Below, piece after piece: positions 1-9,200 of a stretch of DNA of 64,000 bases. A program made the translations under genes and the position numbers. The notes beneath the pieces are model-generated. The model did no database searches and was not told where the DNA came from. It worked only from the letters and a program-made list of their open reading frames with translations. Position 1 is the first letter of the stretch; each line of letters opens with the position of its first letter. This stretch comes from RUG572 sp964386385 (GTDB taxonomy: Bacteria > Verrucomicrobiota > Kiritimatiellia > RFP12 > UBA1067): the NCBI GenBank assembly GCA_964386385.1, contig CAYLRN010000013.1, positions 21,603 to 85,602 on the forward strand, read 5' to 3'.

Positions 1-753
1 GAACGCGCGCACGGTGGAGAGGACGTTCGCGAGCGCGTCGTCCGTGTGGGCGTAGTCGACGAATACGTCGGCGGCGCTGCGCGTCGCGACGCGCTCGAGG
101 CGGCCCCATCGCGGCGTCAGTCGCGGAACGGTCCGCCATACGACTTCCTCCGGGACGCCCGCGCCCTCGGCCAGTGCGGCCGCGAGGAGGACGTTCTGCA
201 CATTGTAGCGTCCGACGAGCGGACACGTCTTCTCGACGTGCTCGACGAGGGACGGGGACGACGCGGAGAATCCGACGCGCCAGAGGCGGAGCGGCAGCGA
301 CCCGCACTCCTGCGCCAGGCGTTCTCCGCACTCCCCGTCGACGCACACCGCGGCGACGGCGCCTGGGTTCGCCGCCGCCGCGCGTCGAAAGAGATCCGCC
401 TTCACCTGGAAGTACGCCTCCATCGTCCTGTGGTAGTCGAGGTGGTCTTCGGTGAGGTTCGTGAAGCCGACGCCGGCGAAGACGGTGTCGCCGGTGCGGC
501 GCTGGTGTATGGCGTGGCTGGAGACCTCCATCGCGCAGCAGTCGAGTCCGTTCGCCTCCATGTCGGCGAAGATCCCCTCCAGGACTGGCAGGGGCGGCGT
601 CGTGTAGCCGGTGGAGAACTTTCTGCGCCCGTCGTCGACCTCGACCGTCGTGACGTATCCCGCGCGCCGGCCGGCGGCGCGGAGGAACTCGGCCAGGATC
701 CACGTCGTGGTCGTCTTCCCGTTTGTGCCCGTTATCCCGAAAACGTCCATCAT
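1..753 (-). CDS. murE: UDP-MurNAc-tripeptide synthetase (MurE), 3' end outside window, N-terminal domain absent
   Basis: Mur ligase of peptidoglycan precursor synthesis in the cytoplasm. The visible 251 codons begin MMDVFGITGTNGKTTTT, so the ATP-binding P-loop GTNGKTT lies at residues 9-15. Further MurE signatures follow: STGYTTP, AMEVSSHAI and TNLTEDHLDYH. In the family the P-loop sits near residue 110, after an N-terminal substrate-binding domain of roughly 90-100 residues. Here that domain is missing, because ftsI occupies the upstream DNA and ends at 750. The ATG at 753 overlaps the ftsI stop as ATGA, which implies translational coupling; a second ATG follows at 750. The reading frame is open to base 1, so the C-terminus is not seen. 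MurE rather than MurF or MurD is favoured by the MEVSSHA and TNLTEDHLDYH motifs and by the gene order. Confidence 0.85.
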   Translation of the reverse strand, partial: MMDVFGITGTNGKTTTTWILAEFLRAAGRRAGYVTTVEVDDGRRKFSTGYTTPPLPVLEGIFADMEANGLDCCAMEVSSHAIHQRRTGDTVFAGVGFTNLTEDHLDYHRTMEAYFQVKADLFRRAAAANPGAVAAVCVDGECGERLAQECGSLPLRLWRVGFSASSPSLVEHVEKTCPLVGRYNVQNVLLAAALAEGAGVPEEVVWRTVPRLTPRWGRLERVATRSAADVFVDYAHTDDALANVLSTVRAF

Positions 754-2585
754 TCTATCTCCTCCGGCATTTCCTCCGGCACGTCGGGCTCAACGCCAAG
801 GTAGCGGAGCGTGGACGAGGCGATCTGCCTGAAAGTCGGCGCGGCGCACAGGCCGCCCTGGTGGTTGTAGAGGGGGATTCCGGTTTCCTGCGAAAGCTTG
901 TAGGACCGGCAGAACGCCGGCTTCTGGTACGTTACGAGGATGACGACCCGCGGCGTCGAGGCGGGGACTATTCCGATGAAGGAGGAGTTGAAGTTCGTCT
1001 GCGAATACCCCTTCCCCTCCTTCATCTGGCCGGTGCCGGTCTTGCCGGCGATCGTGTAGCCGGTCAGCGCGGCGCGCCGGGCGGTGCCGCCCTTCTTCGC
1101 GACGCCGACCATCATGGCGCGCACCTGACGGGCGTACGCGGGCGATACGGGGCGGCCGAGCACCTCCTTCACGTGGCGGTATATGACCTCCTTGCCGGAG
1201 GAGTCGCCGTCGGCGTCCTCCACGGTCTTCTCGATCCTCTCCACGACGTACGGGCGCAGCAGCTCCCCGTCGTTCCCGATGCAGGCGTAGGCGTTCGCCA
1301 TCTGGATCGCCGTCACCGAGACGCCCTGTCCGATCGGAGCGCGCGACCACTTCACCTTGTCCCACTTGGCGGGGTTCGGGAGGATGCCGGTCTCCTCGCC
1401 GGGGAGGTCGATGCCGGTTCTGCGCCCCAGGCCGAACCTAGTCATGTAGCCGTGGAGGCGGTCAGGTCCCAGGTCCGCGCCCAGCTTTCCGAAGATGACG
1501 TTGCTTGAATGGACGAGCGCATCGGTGAGCGTCATGAACGGATCCATGCGGTGGGAATCGGACGGAAGGCGGTAGTAGCGGCTGTCGTTCCTGTCGGATG
1601 AAAGCAGCGTCGTCGGACCTGCGCGGCGTTCGTTCAGGACGGCGCAGGCGGTGAGCGTCTTCATCACGCTTCCGGGCTCGTAGTTCTCGGATATGGCGCA
1701 GTTGCGCATCGGCTCGCCCCTGAACTCCGGGCTGTTGAAGTTCGCGGGGGCGAAGTCCGGCAGCGAGGCCATCGCGAGGACGGCGCTGTTGGTGACGTTG
1801 AGGACGATCGCCCAGGCCTTCTCGGCGCGGTACGTCTTGAGCCCTTCGGCGAGAATGCGCTCGACCTCGTACTGGATGTTGTGGTCGATGGTGAGGTGGA
1901 TGTCGTAGCCCGGCTTGGCGACGGCGTCGATCGAGCGGTGTCCCGGCTCCTCGTTTCCGTATGCGTCGCGGATTCCGGATATCTCGCCCGGGACGCCCTT
2001 GAGGTACTTCTCGTACTTGAGTTCGAGGCCAGCGCCGCCGAGCGGCTTTTCCGGGTCCTTGCTCAGGAATCCGAGAACGTGGGACATCCGCCGGCCCTGC
2101 GGGTAGATGCGGACCTGCTTCTCCTCGGCGATCAGGCCGTGGATTCTGTTCTTGCGCTCCTTGCCGGTGGGGAAGAGGCTGTCGTGCGCCGCGCTGTCGG
2201 AGGACGTCGCAAGGTACACGTGGCGGTTGTTCGTCCGCGCAAAGGCGTCCATGACGGTCACAAGGGGGACGCCCAGGGCGTCGGAGACGCGGCGGATCTT
2301 CTCCATGCGCCGGGCGGGCGATATCTTGCGCCCGCGGCCGCGGGTGTCCTCGGAGGCGGCGACGGGGTCGACGTAGTAGTCCCACGTCGTCGCCGTCCTC
2401 GCCATCACCTCGCCGCCGGCGGCGTATATCGTCCCGCGCTGCCCGCGCGTGACGCGGTGGAACTTGTAGCGCGGAGACGGCTTGGAGTCCACGCACCTGA
2501 GATGTAGCATGGACACGCGCGTGGCCACAAGAACGGCCATTGCCACTATCGCGACGACCGGAATGGCCACGCGGATCTTTTCCAT
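750..2585 (-). CDS. ftsI: Class B penicillin-binding protein, FtsI-like
   Basis: Septal peptidoglycan transpeptidase, about 611 residues. One N-terminal membrane segment (AIPVVAIVAMAVLVATRVSML) is followed by a PBP dimerisation region (RGTIYAAGGEVMA). The transpeptidase domain carries all three active-site motifs: SVMK (SxxK, in EPGSVMKTL), SSN (SxN, in VHSSNVIFGK) and KTG (AGKTGTGQM). It lies between ftsL and murE, the usual dcw position. The start is uncertain. ATG at 2585 puts a short cytoplasmic tail before the membrane segment. An in-frame GTG at 2609, preceded by GGGGGA, would add eight residues. The frame is open upstream to 3218, but that stretch overlaps ftsL and does not look coding. 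It ends in an ATGA overlap with murE. Confidence 0.93.
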   Translation of the reverse strand: MEKIRVAIPVVAIVAMAVLVATRVSMLHLRCVDSKPSPRYKFHRVTRGQRGTIYAAGGEVMARTATTWDYYVDPVAASEDTRGRGRKISPARRMEKIRRVSDALGVPLVTVMDAFARTNNRHVYLATSSDSAAHDSLFPTGKERKNRIHGLIAEEKQVRIYPQGRRMSHVLGFLSKDPEKPLGGAGLELKYEKYLKGVPGEISGIRDAYGNEEPGHRSIDAVAKPGYDIHLTIDHNIQYEVERILAEGLKTYRAEKAWAIVLNVTNSAVLAMASLPDFAPANFNSPEFRGEPMRNCAISENYEPGSVMKTLTACAVLNERRAGPTTLLSSDRNDSRYYRLPSDSHRMDPFMTLTDALVHSSNVIFGKLGADLGPDRLHGYMTRFGLGRRTGIDLPGEETGILPNPAKWDKVKWSRAPIGQGVSVTAIQMANAYACIGNDGELLRPYVVERIEKTVEDADGDSSGKEVIYRHVKEVLGRPVSPAYARQVRAMMVGVAKKGGTARRAALTGYTIAGKTGTGQMKEGKGYSQTNFNSSFIGIVPASTPRVVILVTYQKPAFCRSYKLSQETGIPLYNHQGGLCAAPTFRQIASSTLRYLGVEPDVPEEMPEEIE

Positions 2586-2623
2586 CGCCTTGCGTGAAAC
2601 GCGCACCACCGAGTTCCCCCGTG

Positions 2624-3052
2624 CTATCGCCTTACGCGCGACGGCTTGCGGGAAGCCGCCGGACGGTCCGCCTGCGCGACGGCGGCGTTCTTCGACAGCC
2701 TGTTCCGCGCCCGCGTCACGGCAAGCCCCGGAAGCGGGCGGCCGCGCCCGTCCATCCTGACGATCTGGTCCTGCCCCTGCATCCGCATCTCTATTCCGAA
2801 GCGCACAAGCCGCTCGTTCAGCTTCTCCGGGGTCGTCATCATCGCCCACTTCGCGCTCTCGCGCCCGTACTCGCCGTCGAGCGCCTTCAGTTCGCGGTCC
2901 GCCTTCGCGATCGCCCTTGAGACGGCCGCGCAGTCCTGATCGAGCGCCCAGTACACCATCAGCATGACGAGCACGGTCAGAATGAGCGTGACCACGTACC
3001 CCGTGCCCATGGAGAACACGACATGCTTCTTGATTTTCCTGTTCCTCTTCAC
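2624..3052 (-). CDS. FtsL-like cell-division protein
   Basis: Small bitopic protein of 142 residues. A basic cytoplasmic tail (MKRNRKIKKH) precedes a membrane helix at about residues 17-38 (YVVTLILTVLVMLMVYWAL). A charged, coiled-coil-prone stretch follows (RAIAKADRELKALDGEYGRES), then a basic tail. FtsL sequences diverge strongly, so the call rests on size, topology and position between rsmH and ftsI, where ftsL normally lies. Its expected role is in the FtsL-FtsB-FtsQ divisome subcomplex that activates septal synthesis. It starts two bases after the rsmH stop. Confidence 0.75.
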   Translation of the reverse strand: MKRNRKIKKHVVFSMGTGYVVTLILTVLVMLMVYWALDQDCAAVSRAIAKADRELKALDGEYGRESAKWAMMTTPEKLNERLVRFGIEMRMQGQDQIVRMDGRGRPLPGLAVTRARNRLSKNAAVAQADRPAASRKPSRVRR

Positions 3053-3054
3053 TT

Positions 3055-3984
3055 TCAGATCCTTTCAGCCACTCGCAGCTTCGCGCTTCGCGCCCGCGGA
3101 TTGCGCTGCGCCTCCTCTTCCGTCGCCGCGACCGCCTTGCGCGACGCCAGGCGGACGCGGGGAAGCTCCCCTTCCCAGCGCTCGCCGCCTTCCTGCAATG
3201 AAACCATCTTCCCGGCATGGGCGGCGAAGAACCTCTTCACCGTCCTGTCCGTCAGGCTCTCGAACGTTATGACCGCGAAGCGTCCGCCGGACCTGAGCAG
3301 CGACAGACCGCCCGAAAGCGCCCGCGCCAGTTCGCCCATCTCGTCGTTCACCTCCATGCGCAGCGCCTGGAAGACCCGCGTGGCTGGATGGTGCGCCCCG
3401 CGGCGCCCGACGGTCCGCTCCACAAGGTTCGCCAGGCGGAGCGTCGTCGCGATCGCGCCGTTCGCGCGCTCCCTGACGATTGCGCGGGCGATGCGCCCCG
3501 CATTGGGCTCCTCGCCGAGTTCGCGGAAGATCCGCGCAAGTTCGCCCTCTCCAAGGCCGTTCACGAGGTCGGCCGCCGTCGCGCCGGCGGACCTGTCCAT
3601 GCGCATGTCGAGCGGGCCGTCCGCCCGGAAGCTGAACCCGCGCCCGGCCTCGTCGAGCTGCGGGCTGGACACGCCGAGGTCGAGGAGAATGCCGTCCGCC
3701 GCGTCCACCCCCGCCCCGCGCACAAGCGCCGCCAGGTCGCCATGGCGCCCGTGCACGACGCGGACGTCCGCCTCGCGGAACGCGGACAGCCTTTCGCGGC
3801 TTTCCTCGATCGCCTGTCCGTCGCGGTCTATTCCCACAAGCGTCGCCCGCCCGCCCGCGCGCGAAAGGATCTCGCAGCTGTGCCCGGCCCGGCCGAGCGT
3901 GCCGTCGACATACATGCCGCAGGAGACGACGTTCAGCGCGTCGACCGCCTCGCGGAGAAGGACGGGAACGTGCGCCGCCGTCAC
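3055..3984 (-). CDS. rsmH: 16S rRNA (cytosine(1402)-N(4))-methyltransferase RsmH
   Basis: SAM-dependent methyltransferase (formerly MraW) acting on 16S rRNA; 309 residues, normal for the family. The N-terminus HVPVLLREAVDAL, the SAM-binding YVDGTLGRAGHS and the motifs LLDLGVSSPQLD, GRGFSFRADGPLDMRMD and ALRMEVNDE are all diagnostic. The start is GTG at 3984, preceded by a strong GGAGGG at good spacing. It overlaps the mraZ stop as GTGA, which points to coupled translation within the mra cluster. Confidence 0.96.
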   Translation of the reverse strand: MTAAHVPVLLREAVDALNVVSCGMYVDGTLGRAGHSCEILSRAGGRATLVGIDRDGQAIEESRERLSAFREADVRVVHGRHGDLAALVRGAGVDAADGILLDLGVSSPQLDEAGRGFSFRADGPLDMRMDRSAGATAADLVNGLGEGELARIFRELGEEPNAGRIARAIVRERANGAIATTLRLANLVERTVGRRGAHHPATRVFQALRMEVNDEMGELARALSGGLSLLRSGGRFAVITFESLTDRTVKRFFAAHAGKMVSLQEGGERWEGELPRVRLASRKAVAATEEEAQRNPRARSAKLRVAERI

Positions 3985-4475
3985 GACGCCCCCTCCGCCC
4001 GCGCCGCGCGCCGCGCGGCCACTGCGGCGCGGTAGGCCGCGATCTTGTCCATCATCGGCACTTCCGGCTTGCGCTCGCCCGCCCATATCTCCGCCTTGCG
4101 GAAGGCGCCCACGAGAGTGACCCGGCACGTTATCCCCGCGAAGCCGAGAAGATGGTCGCCGATCCGGATGCGCCCCGCCGAATCCACGCGAAGCATCTGG
4201 GCGCACTGCGCAAGCGCGGCCGCCGCCGGGTCCGTGTCCAGCACGTCGCCGCCCCGGAGCCCATCGAGGACGCTCCTCATCTGGTCGGGGGAGACGAGGT
4301 TGAGACAGTCCCGCGTAGCGTCAGGCACCACGTACACGTACTGCGGGTTTCCCATCGCGTCGCGCCACTCGCGCGGCAGGGTCAGACGCCGCTTGTCGTC
4401 GAGAGAATGGTAGAAAGTATCGACGAATCCGCCGATAATCTCGTTTTTCTCTGTGTTTTCGCGTTTGTCCGACAT
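3981..4475 (-). CDS. mraZ: Transcriptional regulator MraZ
   Basis: DNA-binding regulator of the dcw cluster, 164 residues. Two AbrB-like halves are visible: FVDTFYHSLDDKRRLTLPREWRD near the N-terminus and MLRVDSAGRIRIGDHLL in the second half, the usual MraZ repeat pair with the DxKGR/DxAGR core. The chosen start, ATG at 4475, gives MSDKRENTEKNE. An upstream in-frame ATG at 4505 has no ribosome-binding site and lies over the operator. The gene opens the operon and is preceded by GTGGG repeats that are probably its own binding sites, so autorepression is expected. Confidence 0.94.
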   Translation of the reverse strand: MSDKRENTEKNEIIGGFVDTFYHSLDDKRRLTLPREWRDAMGNPQYVYVVPDATRDCLNLVSPDQMRSVLDGLRGGDVLDTDPAAAALAQCAQMLRVDSAGRIRIGDHLLGFAGITCRVTLVGAFRKAEIWAGERKPEVPMMDKIAAYRAAVAARRAARAEGAS

Positions 4476-4510
4476 TTCCTGTACCGAAATCCATGGGCAG
4501 GGCATATCTG

Positions 4511-4546
4511 CCCCACAACGCCCCACATTATGCCACAATCCCCCAC
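4511..4546 (-). promoter_or_regulatory. MraZ operator: four GTGG(G) boxes at exact 10-bp spacing
   Basis: On the minus strand GTGGGG-type boxes begin at 4546, 4536, 4526 and 4516. Three are GTGGGG and one is GTGGCA. The exact 10-bp period matches the TGGGN repeats that MraZ binds in E. coli. The boxes fill the -10 region and spacer of the mraZ promoter, fitting autorepression. Confidence 0.88.
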
Positions 4547-4556
4547 CGGAAGTCAA
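4527..4556 (-). promoter_or_regulatory. Promoter of the mraZ-murE cluster
   Basis: Sigma70-type elements on the minus strand: -35 TTGACT (4556-4551), 18-bp spacer, -10 CATAAT (4532-4527). Transcription would start near 4520. The elements interleave with the MraZ boxes. Confidence 0.8.
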
Positions 4557-4570
4557 TGGGAATGGACAAT

Positions 4571-4611
4571 AAAAACGGCAGCGCGGGCCGCCAATGGCGG
4601 CGCGCGCTGCC
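4571..4611 (-). terminator. Rho-independent terminator after the sialidase gene
   Basis: A long GC-rich hairpin (arms GGCAGCGCG..GCCGCC and GGCGGC..GCGCTGCC, loop ATT) lies at 4577-4611. On the minus strand it is followed directly by five T (4575-4571). It separates the sialidase transcript from the mraZ promoter. Confidence 0.85.
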
Positions 4612-4670
4612 TATGTCCGTCGAATGGCGACCGCCGCCGCGACACGCGGGGCGGTGGTCGTCCGCTTCGC

Positions 4671-6194
4671 CTACTTCGCCTCGGAAACGGGGATGGCGTA
4701 CACGGCGGTGTCGGACTTCGTGCCGGCGTAGTACGTCAGGAAATGGACGCCGTTCAGGACCGTGGCGTTGACGTTGCCGGCGTCCCACGGGCGCTCCTCG
4801 CCGCCGAACGCCACGCCGTCCGGGTCCGGCCAGGCAAGCGGATTGTCGAACACAGCGTCCGCCTTCGCGACGCGCCGCTTCACAAGGCCGCGTCCGCGCT
4901 CGTAGTAGTAGTTCGACACAAGGCCGGTCTCGGGATTGTAGACGAGGGACGGCGTGGAGGCCAGCACGTCGCGGACGTTCGTCCGCCGCCGCGTCCACGT
5001 GGCGCCGCCGTCGATGGAGGTCAACTGAAACTGGCTCGCCTGCGACCCGCCGCCGCACTCCGTGCGCGCCACGGCCAGGATTCGTCCGTTTCCGAGGTGG
5101 ACGGCGGACGGCTCGGTGGGCAGCTCGCCCTTCGCCGTCATGCGCTCGACCGTCTTCTGGACCCATGTAGAGCCGTTGTCCGCGCTCGTGAGCGTCCCCC
5201 AGGCGTGGTTGCCGTTTTCCTTGTAGTCGGTCGCGAACCAGAGGCACATCAGCCCGGAGGGGACGCGGAAGACGTCGGTGATCTGCATGGGGAACGGGTC
5301 CAGCGCGGGTACGGCGATCTTCTCGAACGCCACGCCGTCGACCGTCCGGTAGAGCTCATGGCGCGACTTCGGCCGGCCGATGCACCGCACCCAGAAGAGG
5401 GCGGCGCCGTCCATGTCAAGTCCCTTGCCGATCAGCACCTCGCCGGCGGCGGGGTCCGCCGCGAACGCCACCTCCGGCGTCCACGTCCGGCCGCCGTCAA
5501 GGGAAGTCCGCGCATATGCGTCGCGCCGGCCCTCGCCGATGTCGTGTCCGGAACCGCGGCTGTACGCGCAGACGAGCCTGTCGCCAAGGGCCTGCATCAT
5601 CGGCCAGGAGTTGTAGCCGGGGCGGTCTTCCACCACGACGGCCTTCGGCGGCGCGGTAAGCGGCGTGACCTTCACCTGCACGATTCCCTCCGGGCGGACG
5701 TACGTGTCGCCCGCGTCGTCGGGTTCGCGCTGGATGCGCAGCGCAAGCGGAACGCCTGGCCGCACGATGCGGCAGCCTTCGAGCACGGTCGCGTGCAGCG
5801 TCTGCGCCGCAGGGGGAATCGGCGTCAGCACGGGCTTGCCGTCCGTCGCGGCCGCCGCCGGCGTCTGCCCCGGGACGAGCGAGGCGAGATGGACGCGATA
5901 GACGGCGGACTGCGTGTTCGTCGTCTGGGACTCGTTCATCGTCAGTATCTCGACGCGCACCGCCGCGCAGTCCGCAGGCAGCGGCGGCGTCACGCCGGAG
6001 ACGGACTGCCCGACCTGTCCGCCGGACATCGACCACACGGGCACGGCCGCCGCGCCCTGCCGCCAGACGACGAGCGACGGATTCCCCGTCGCGAGCGTCA
6101 GGTCGTTCGCGTTCAAATAGATCGGCGCCCACGCCGCGCCCGCGTGGGCAATCCCCGCGGCCATCGCGGCCAGTCCAAGCAAGCTCTTCTTCAT
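4671..6194 (-). CDS. Secreted exo-alpha-sialidase family protein (BNR/Asp-box)
   Basis: About 507 residues. The N-terminus MKKSLLGLAAMAAGIAHAGA looks like a signal peptide. An N-terminal beta-rich region of roughly 170 residues precedes a propeller-like part with three Asp boxes: SLDGGRTW (about residue 233), SADNGSTW (about 341) and SIDGGATW (about 398). Such boxes mark sialidases and related six-bladed propellers. The short motif SWPMMQALGDRLVCAYSRG resembles the start of the propeller in bacterial sialidase-family proteins. Substrate (sialic acid or another sugar) cannot be fixed from sequence. The ATG at 6194 follows GAAAGGG. It has its own promoter and terminator, next to a LamG protein, and is probably part of host or algal glycan use. 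Confidence 0.8.
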   Translation of the reverse strand: MKKSLLGLAAMAAGIAHAGAAWAPIYLNANDLTLATGNPSLVVWRQGAAAVPVWSMSGGQVGQSVSGVTPPLPADCAAVRVEILTMNESQTTNTQSAVYRVHLASLVPGQTPAAAATDGKPVLTPIPPAAQTLHATVLEGCRIVRPGVPLALRIQREPDDAGDTYVRPEGIVQVKVTPLTAPPKAVVVEDRPGYNSWPMMQALGDRLVCAYSRGSGHDIGEGRRDAYARTSLDGGRTWTPEVAFAADPAAGEVLIGKGLDMDGAALFWVRCIGRPKSRHELYRTVDGVAFEKIAVPALDPFPMQITDVFRVPSGLMCLWFATDYKENGNHAWGTLTSADNGSTWVQKTVERMTAKGELPTEPSAVHLGNGRILAVARTECGGGSQASQFQLTSIDGGATWTRRRTNVRDVLASTPSLVYNPETGLVSNYYYERGRGLVKRRVAKADAVFDNPLAWPDPDGVAFGGEERPWDAGNVNATVLNGVHFLTYYAGTKSDTAVYAIPVSEAK

Positions 6195-6246
6195 CTCAAG
6201 CCCTTTCAGTCCTTCAACAGAATCCTTCGTCAGAAAACGATGCCGC

Positions 6247-6274
6247 ATTATACAAAACCGGGCCGCGCAGTCAA
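6247..6274 (-). promoter_or_regulatory. Promoter of the sialidase gene
   Basis: Minus-strand -35 TTGACT (6274-6269), 16-bp spacer, -10 TATAAT (6252-6247). The -35 overlaps the last bases of the upstream LamG gene. The predicted leader is about 45 nt. Confidence 0.75.
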
Positions 6275-9200
6275 CGCAGAATGAACACGGTCCCGCGCGG
6301 CGGCGCGTAGAGAAAGTCGCCCGGTTCGCGGACTCCGGACGAAAGGCGCCAGAGGTCGAACGAGCCTGTGAACGCGCCTTCCCCCTCCGCCGAACCCAGC
6401 GCCAGGTCGCCCGACGAGAAGAACTCCATCGCCGGCGTAGGCGCGCGCAGGTCCGCAAGCGAGCCGGCGAGGCTGCCGTCGACGTAGAGCCGCCATTCCG
6501 CCAGGTCGCGGACGAGCGCCAGATGCGTCCAGACGCCGGCCAGCGCCGTCGCGTCCTCCAGCAGCGTCCCGTCGGCGTAGGGTGTGTTCGGCCAGCGACC
6601 GCGCGCCAGCAGACGGATGCGCGGCGTCGTCCCGGACCTGTCGATGAAGAGGCGGACGCCGCCCGCCGCCGTGCCGGCGCGGCCGACCTCGAACACCGTC
6701 TCGTCCGCGACCGAGGCGTTCGCCCACTTGAGCCACCCTTCAACGGTGAACGTCCGCCCCGGCTCCAGCGCAAGGCCGCGGCCCGAAGAGACGAGCGACG
6801 CGCCGGGCGCGAGGGCCGCGGAGCCGGCGTTGCGGCGCGCCGGGCCGTCCTGCTCCGCGATGCGCGGCACGACCGGACGCGCGGCGGAGTCCGCCTCCAC
6901 CGCCCCGACGGGCGCGAAGCCGTACGCGTCGTCCACCAGGCACGACAGGTTCGTCGCGCCTTCCGCCACGTCCAACGGCCAGTAGGACAGCGTTGCGGCG
7001 GACTTTGCGGCGGCCGACTCCGCCGGCGCTGCGCAGAGGAATTCGGAGGGCGGGCGGATGCCACTGCTCAGGCGCACGGACGACATCTGCCCGCGCAGGG
7101 AGTTGTTGCCGTACCAGTGGCGGCCGCCGAGAAGCATGATCTTGCCATCCGACCCGGGGACGACCGTCTTGTCCGTCATCGCGGCGTCGCCATTCTGAAC
7201 GCCGTCGATGAATAGCCGCCAGACTGATTTCTCGGCGCCGTCGACGGTCTCGAAGGAATGCACCAGGGCGAGGTGATGCCATTCGTCCTCGGACACGTCG
7301 CCTGGCGCAGTGCCGGCGAACGTCGTGTCCTTCAGCTCCGTGCCGTACAGGTTATCCCAGATGCGGAATCCATGCGCGACGTCGTGGAAGAAGCGCACGG
7401 ATATGCCCTTCGTGCCATTGGCGATCGCGAAGAAGACCTCCTGGTCCTTGCTCGACGACGCCCTGCGCTTGAAGAAGAACTCCAGCGTGAATTCGCCCAT
7501 CAGCGTGGACATGACAGACGAGGCGCCGGTCACAAGTGAGGAGTACCGCCCCGCGTTGCCGTCCATGGTGCGGAAGAGCGCACTTCCGCCCAGCTTGGAC
7601 GCATCGCCGCGAAAGTACGGCGACGTCTCCGGATTCGTGACGGCGGGGACGTCGCCGGCGATTCCGGAGGCGCAGTACTCGGCCGTCGCCGGCGGAACGG
7701 TGGCCGTGTACGCGCAAGTCATATGGTACATCCCCACGACGTCGTTCAAGTCGAAGTACGTCCCGTTCACGACGTTCAGCGGCCAGAGCGCCAGCACGTC
7801 CGAAGCCTCCGTTCCGCCGTCCGCGCACATGAACTGCGCCGGCGCCAGCGCGGCGCCTGACACGCGCGCGCAGTCCATGCGCCCCGTGAAGCCGTATCCG
7901 ACGCCGGTTTCAGTCTTCATGCCGGCGGAGTCGCCAACGCGGTTAAGCAGGACGAAATATGGCGACACGCTTCCGGCGTCTGGCGCTCGGGCGTTCTCAA
8001 GGAAGCCGGCGGACTCGCCGTCGAGGAAGAGTTCCCAGCGCCCAAACCCGTTCGCGCCGCCGTCGCGGTCGTAGACGAGCGCCACGTGCCGCCAGGTCTC
8101 GTACCAGCCGCCCATGTCGCCGGAGATCGCCCTGTTGCCCTGCAGTTCCCCCAAAACGTCGATCGCGTATACTTCGAATCGCGCCGTGCCGTCCGGGAAA
8201 CGGCGCAGCTGGAGCGCCCAGCCATACTCGTAGGTGCGGCGCGTGCCGAAGATCCACATGGCGAAGTTCCCCTCCGCGTCGCGCGTGTCGCGTCCGACCA
8301 CGCGCGGCGCAATCCAGGCCTCGACGGTGAAATCGTTCGTCAGCGTCAGGTTTCTCCCCACGCCGTCGTTGATCAAAAAGCCGAACGCGGCAGTCCCCTC
8401 CGCGCATCCGGCGTTTCCGCCGGGCAGCGAGACGGTCGTGTTCGGCGGATTGCCGGTGAACGCGGAATCCGTACACGGCGCAGCCCGGTTCGCGGTCTCT
8501 TCCTTGCCCGCCCCCCAGAAGCCGCCGGACAGCGCCGCGTCGCCCACGGCGTCTCGCCCGTCGACGCCGCCGTCCGCCGCCACGTCCAGCGGCCAGTAGG
8601 CAATCGTCTCAAAGTCCGGCGCGGGCGTCCCCTCCCCGCCCGCGCAGAGGAATTCGGACGGAGGAAGCGCCGCGTCCGACAGCCGCCAGTAGTCGAAAGC
8701 GCCCCATGTCGGATGGTTGCCGCGTCCGCCGACGTCGAAGGATCCGCCTGCGGGCGGCGTGGAGACGACGGCGCCGTTCTCATGGCAGGGTCCCAGCTGC
8801 TCGCCGTCGAGGTAGAGCGTCCATCGCTCCACCGCGGCGGGCGTCACCTCGTGGACGAGGGCGACGTGGTGCCAGTCGTTCGTAAGCGTCCGCGCGTCCT
8901 CGTCGTCCGCATAGGAGTACAGGACCACGTTGTCCGTCTTCGACTGTCCGTAGACGTGCCAGTGGAACGACGGGGTTTCGTCCGTCGGGCCGCGGAAGGA
9001 CAGCATCCAGCGATGTTCGCTGGAGTTGCCGGACCCGCTGCTGTTGTACCCGCCGACGACGTAGGACCAGTCGTTCGAGGCGGGGAACCGGCTGAGTTTC
9101 AGCCATCCCTCGACGGTGAAGGACCTGTCGCGGGCGACGTGTCGCGCCAACGCGCCGGCGTGGTTGTAGAGGAAATAGGAAGAGCCCGACGAGCGCGCGG

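Noticed and set aside
46..3280. Long open frames antisense to murE, ftsI and rsmH
   Set aside because: High GC leaves stops rare on the opposite strand. These frames lack ribosome-binding sites, are Arg/Ala/Pro-rich and mirror clear genes.
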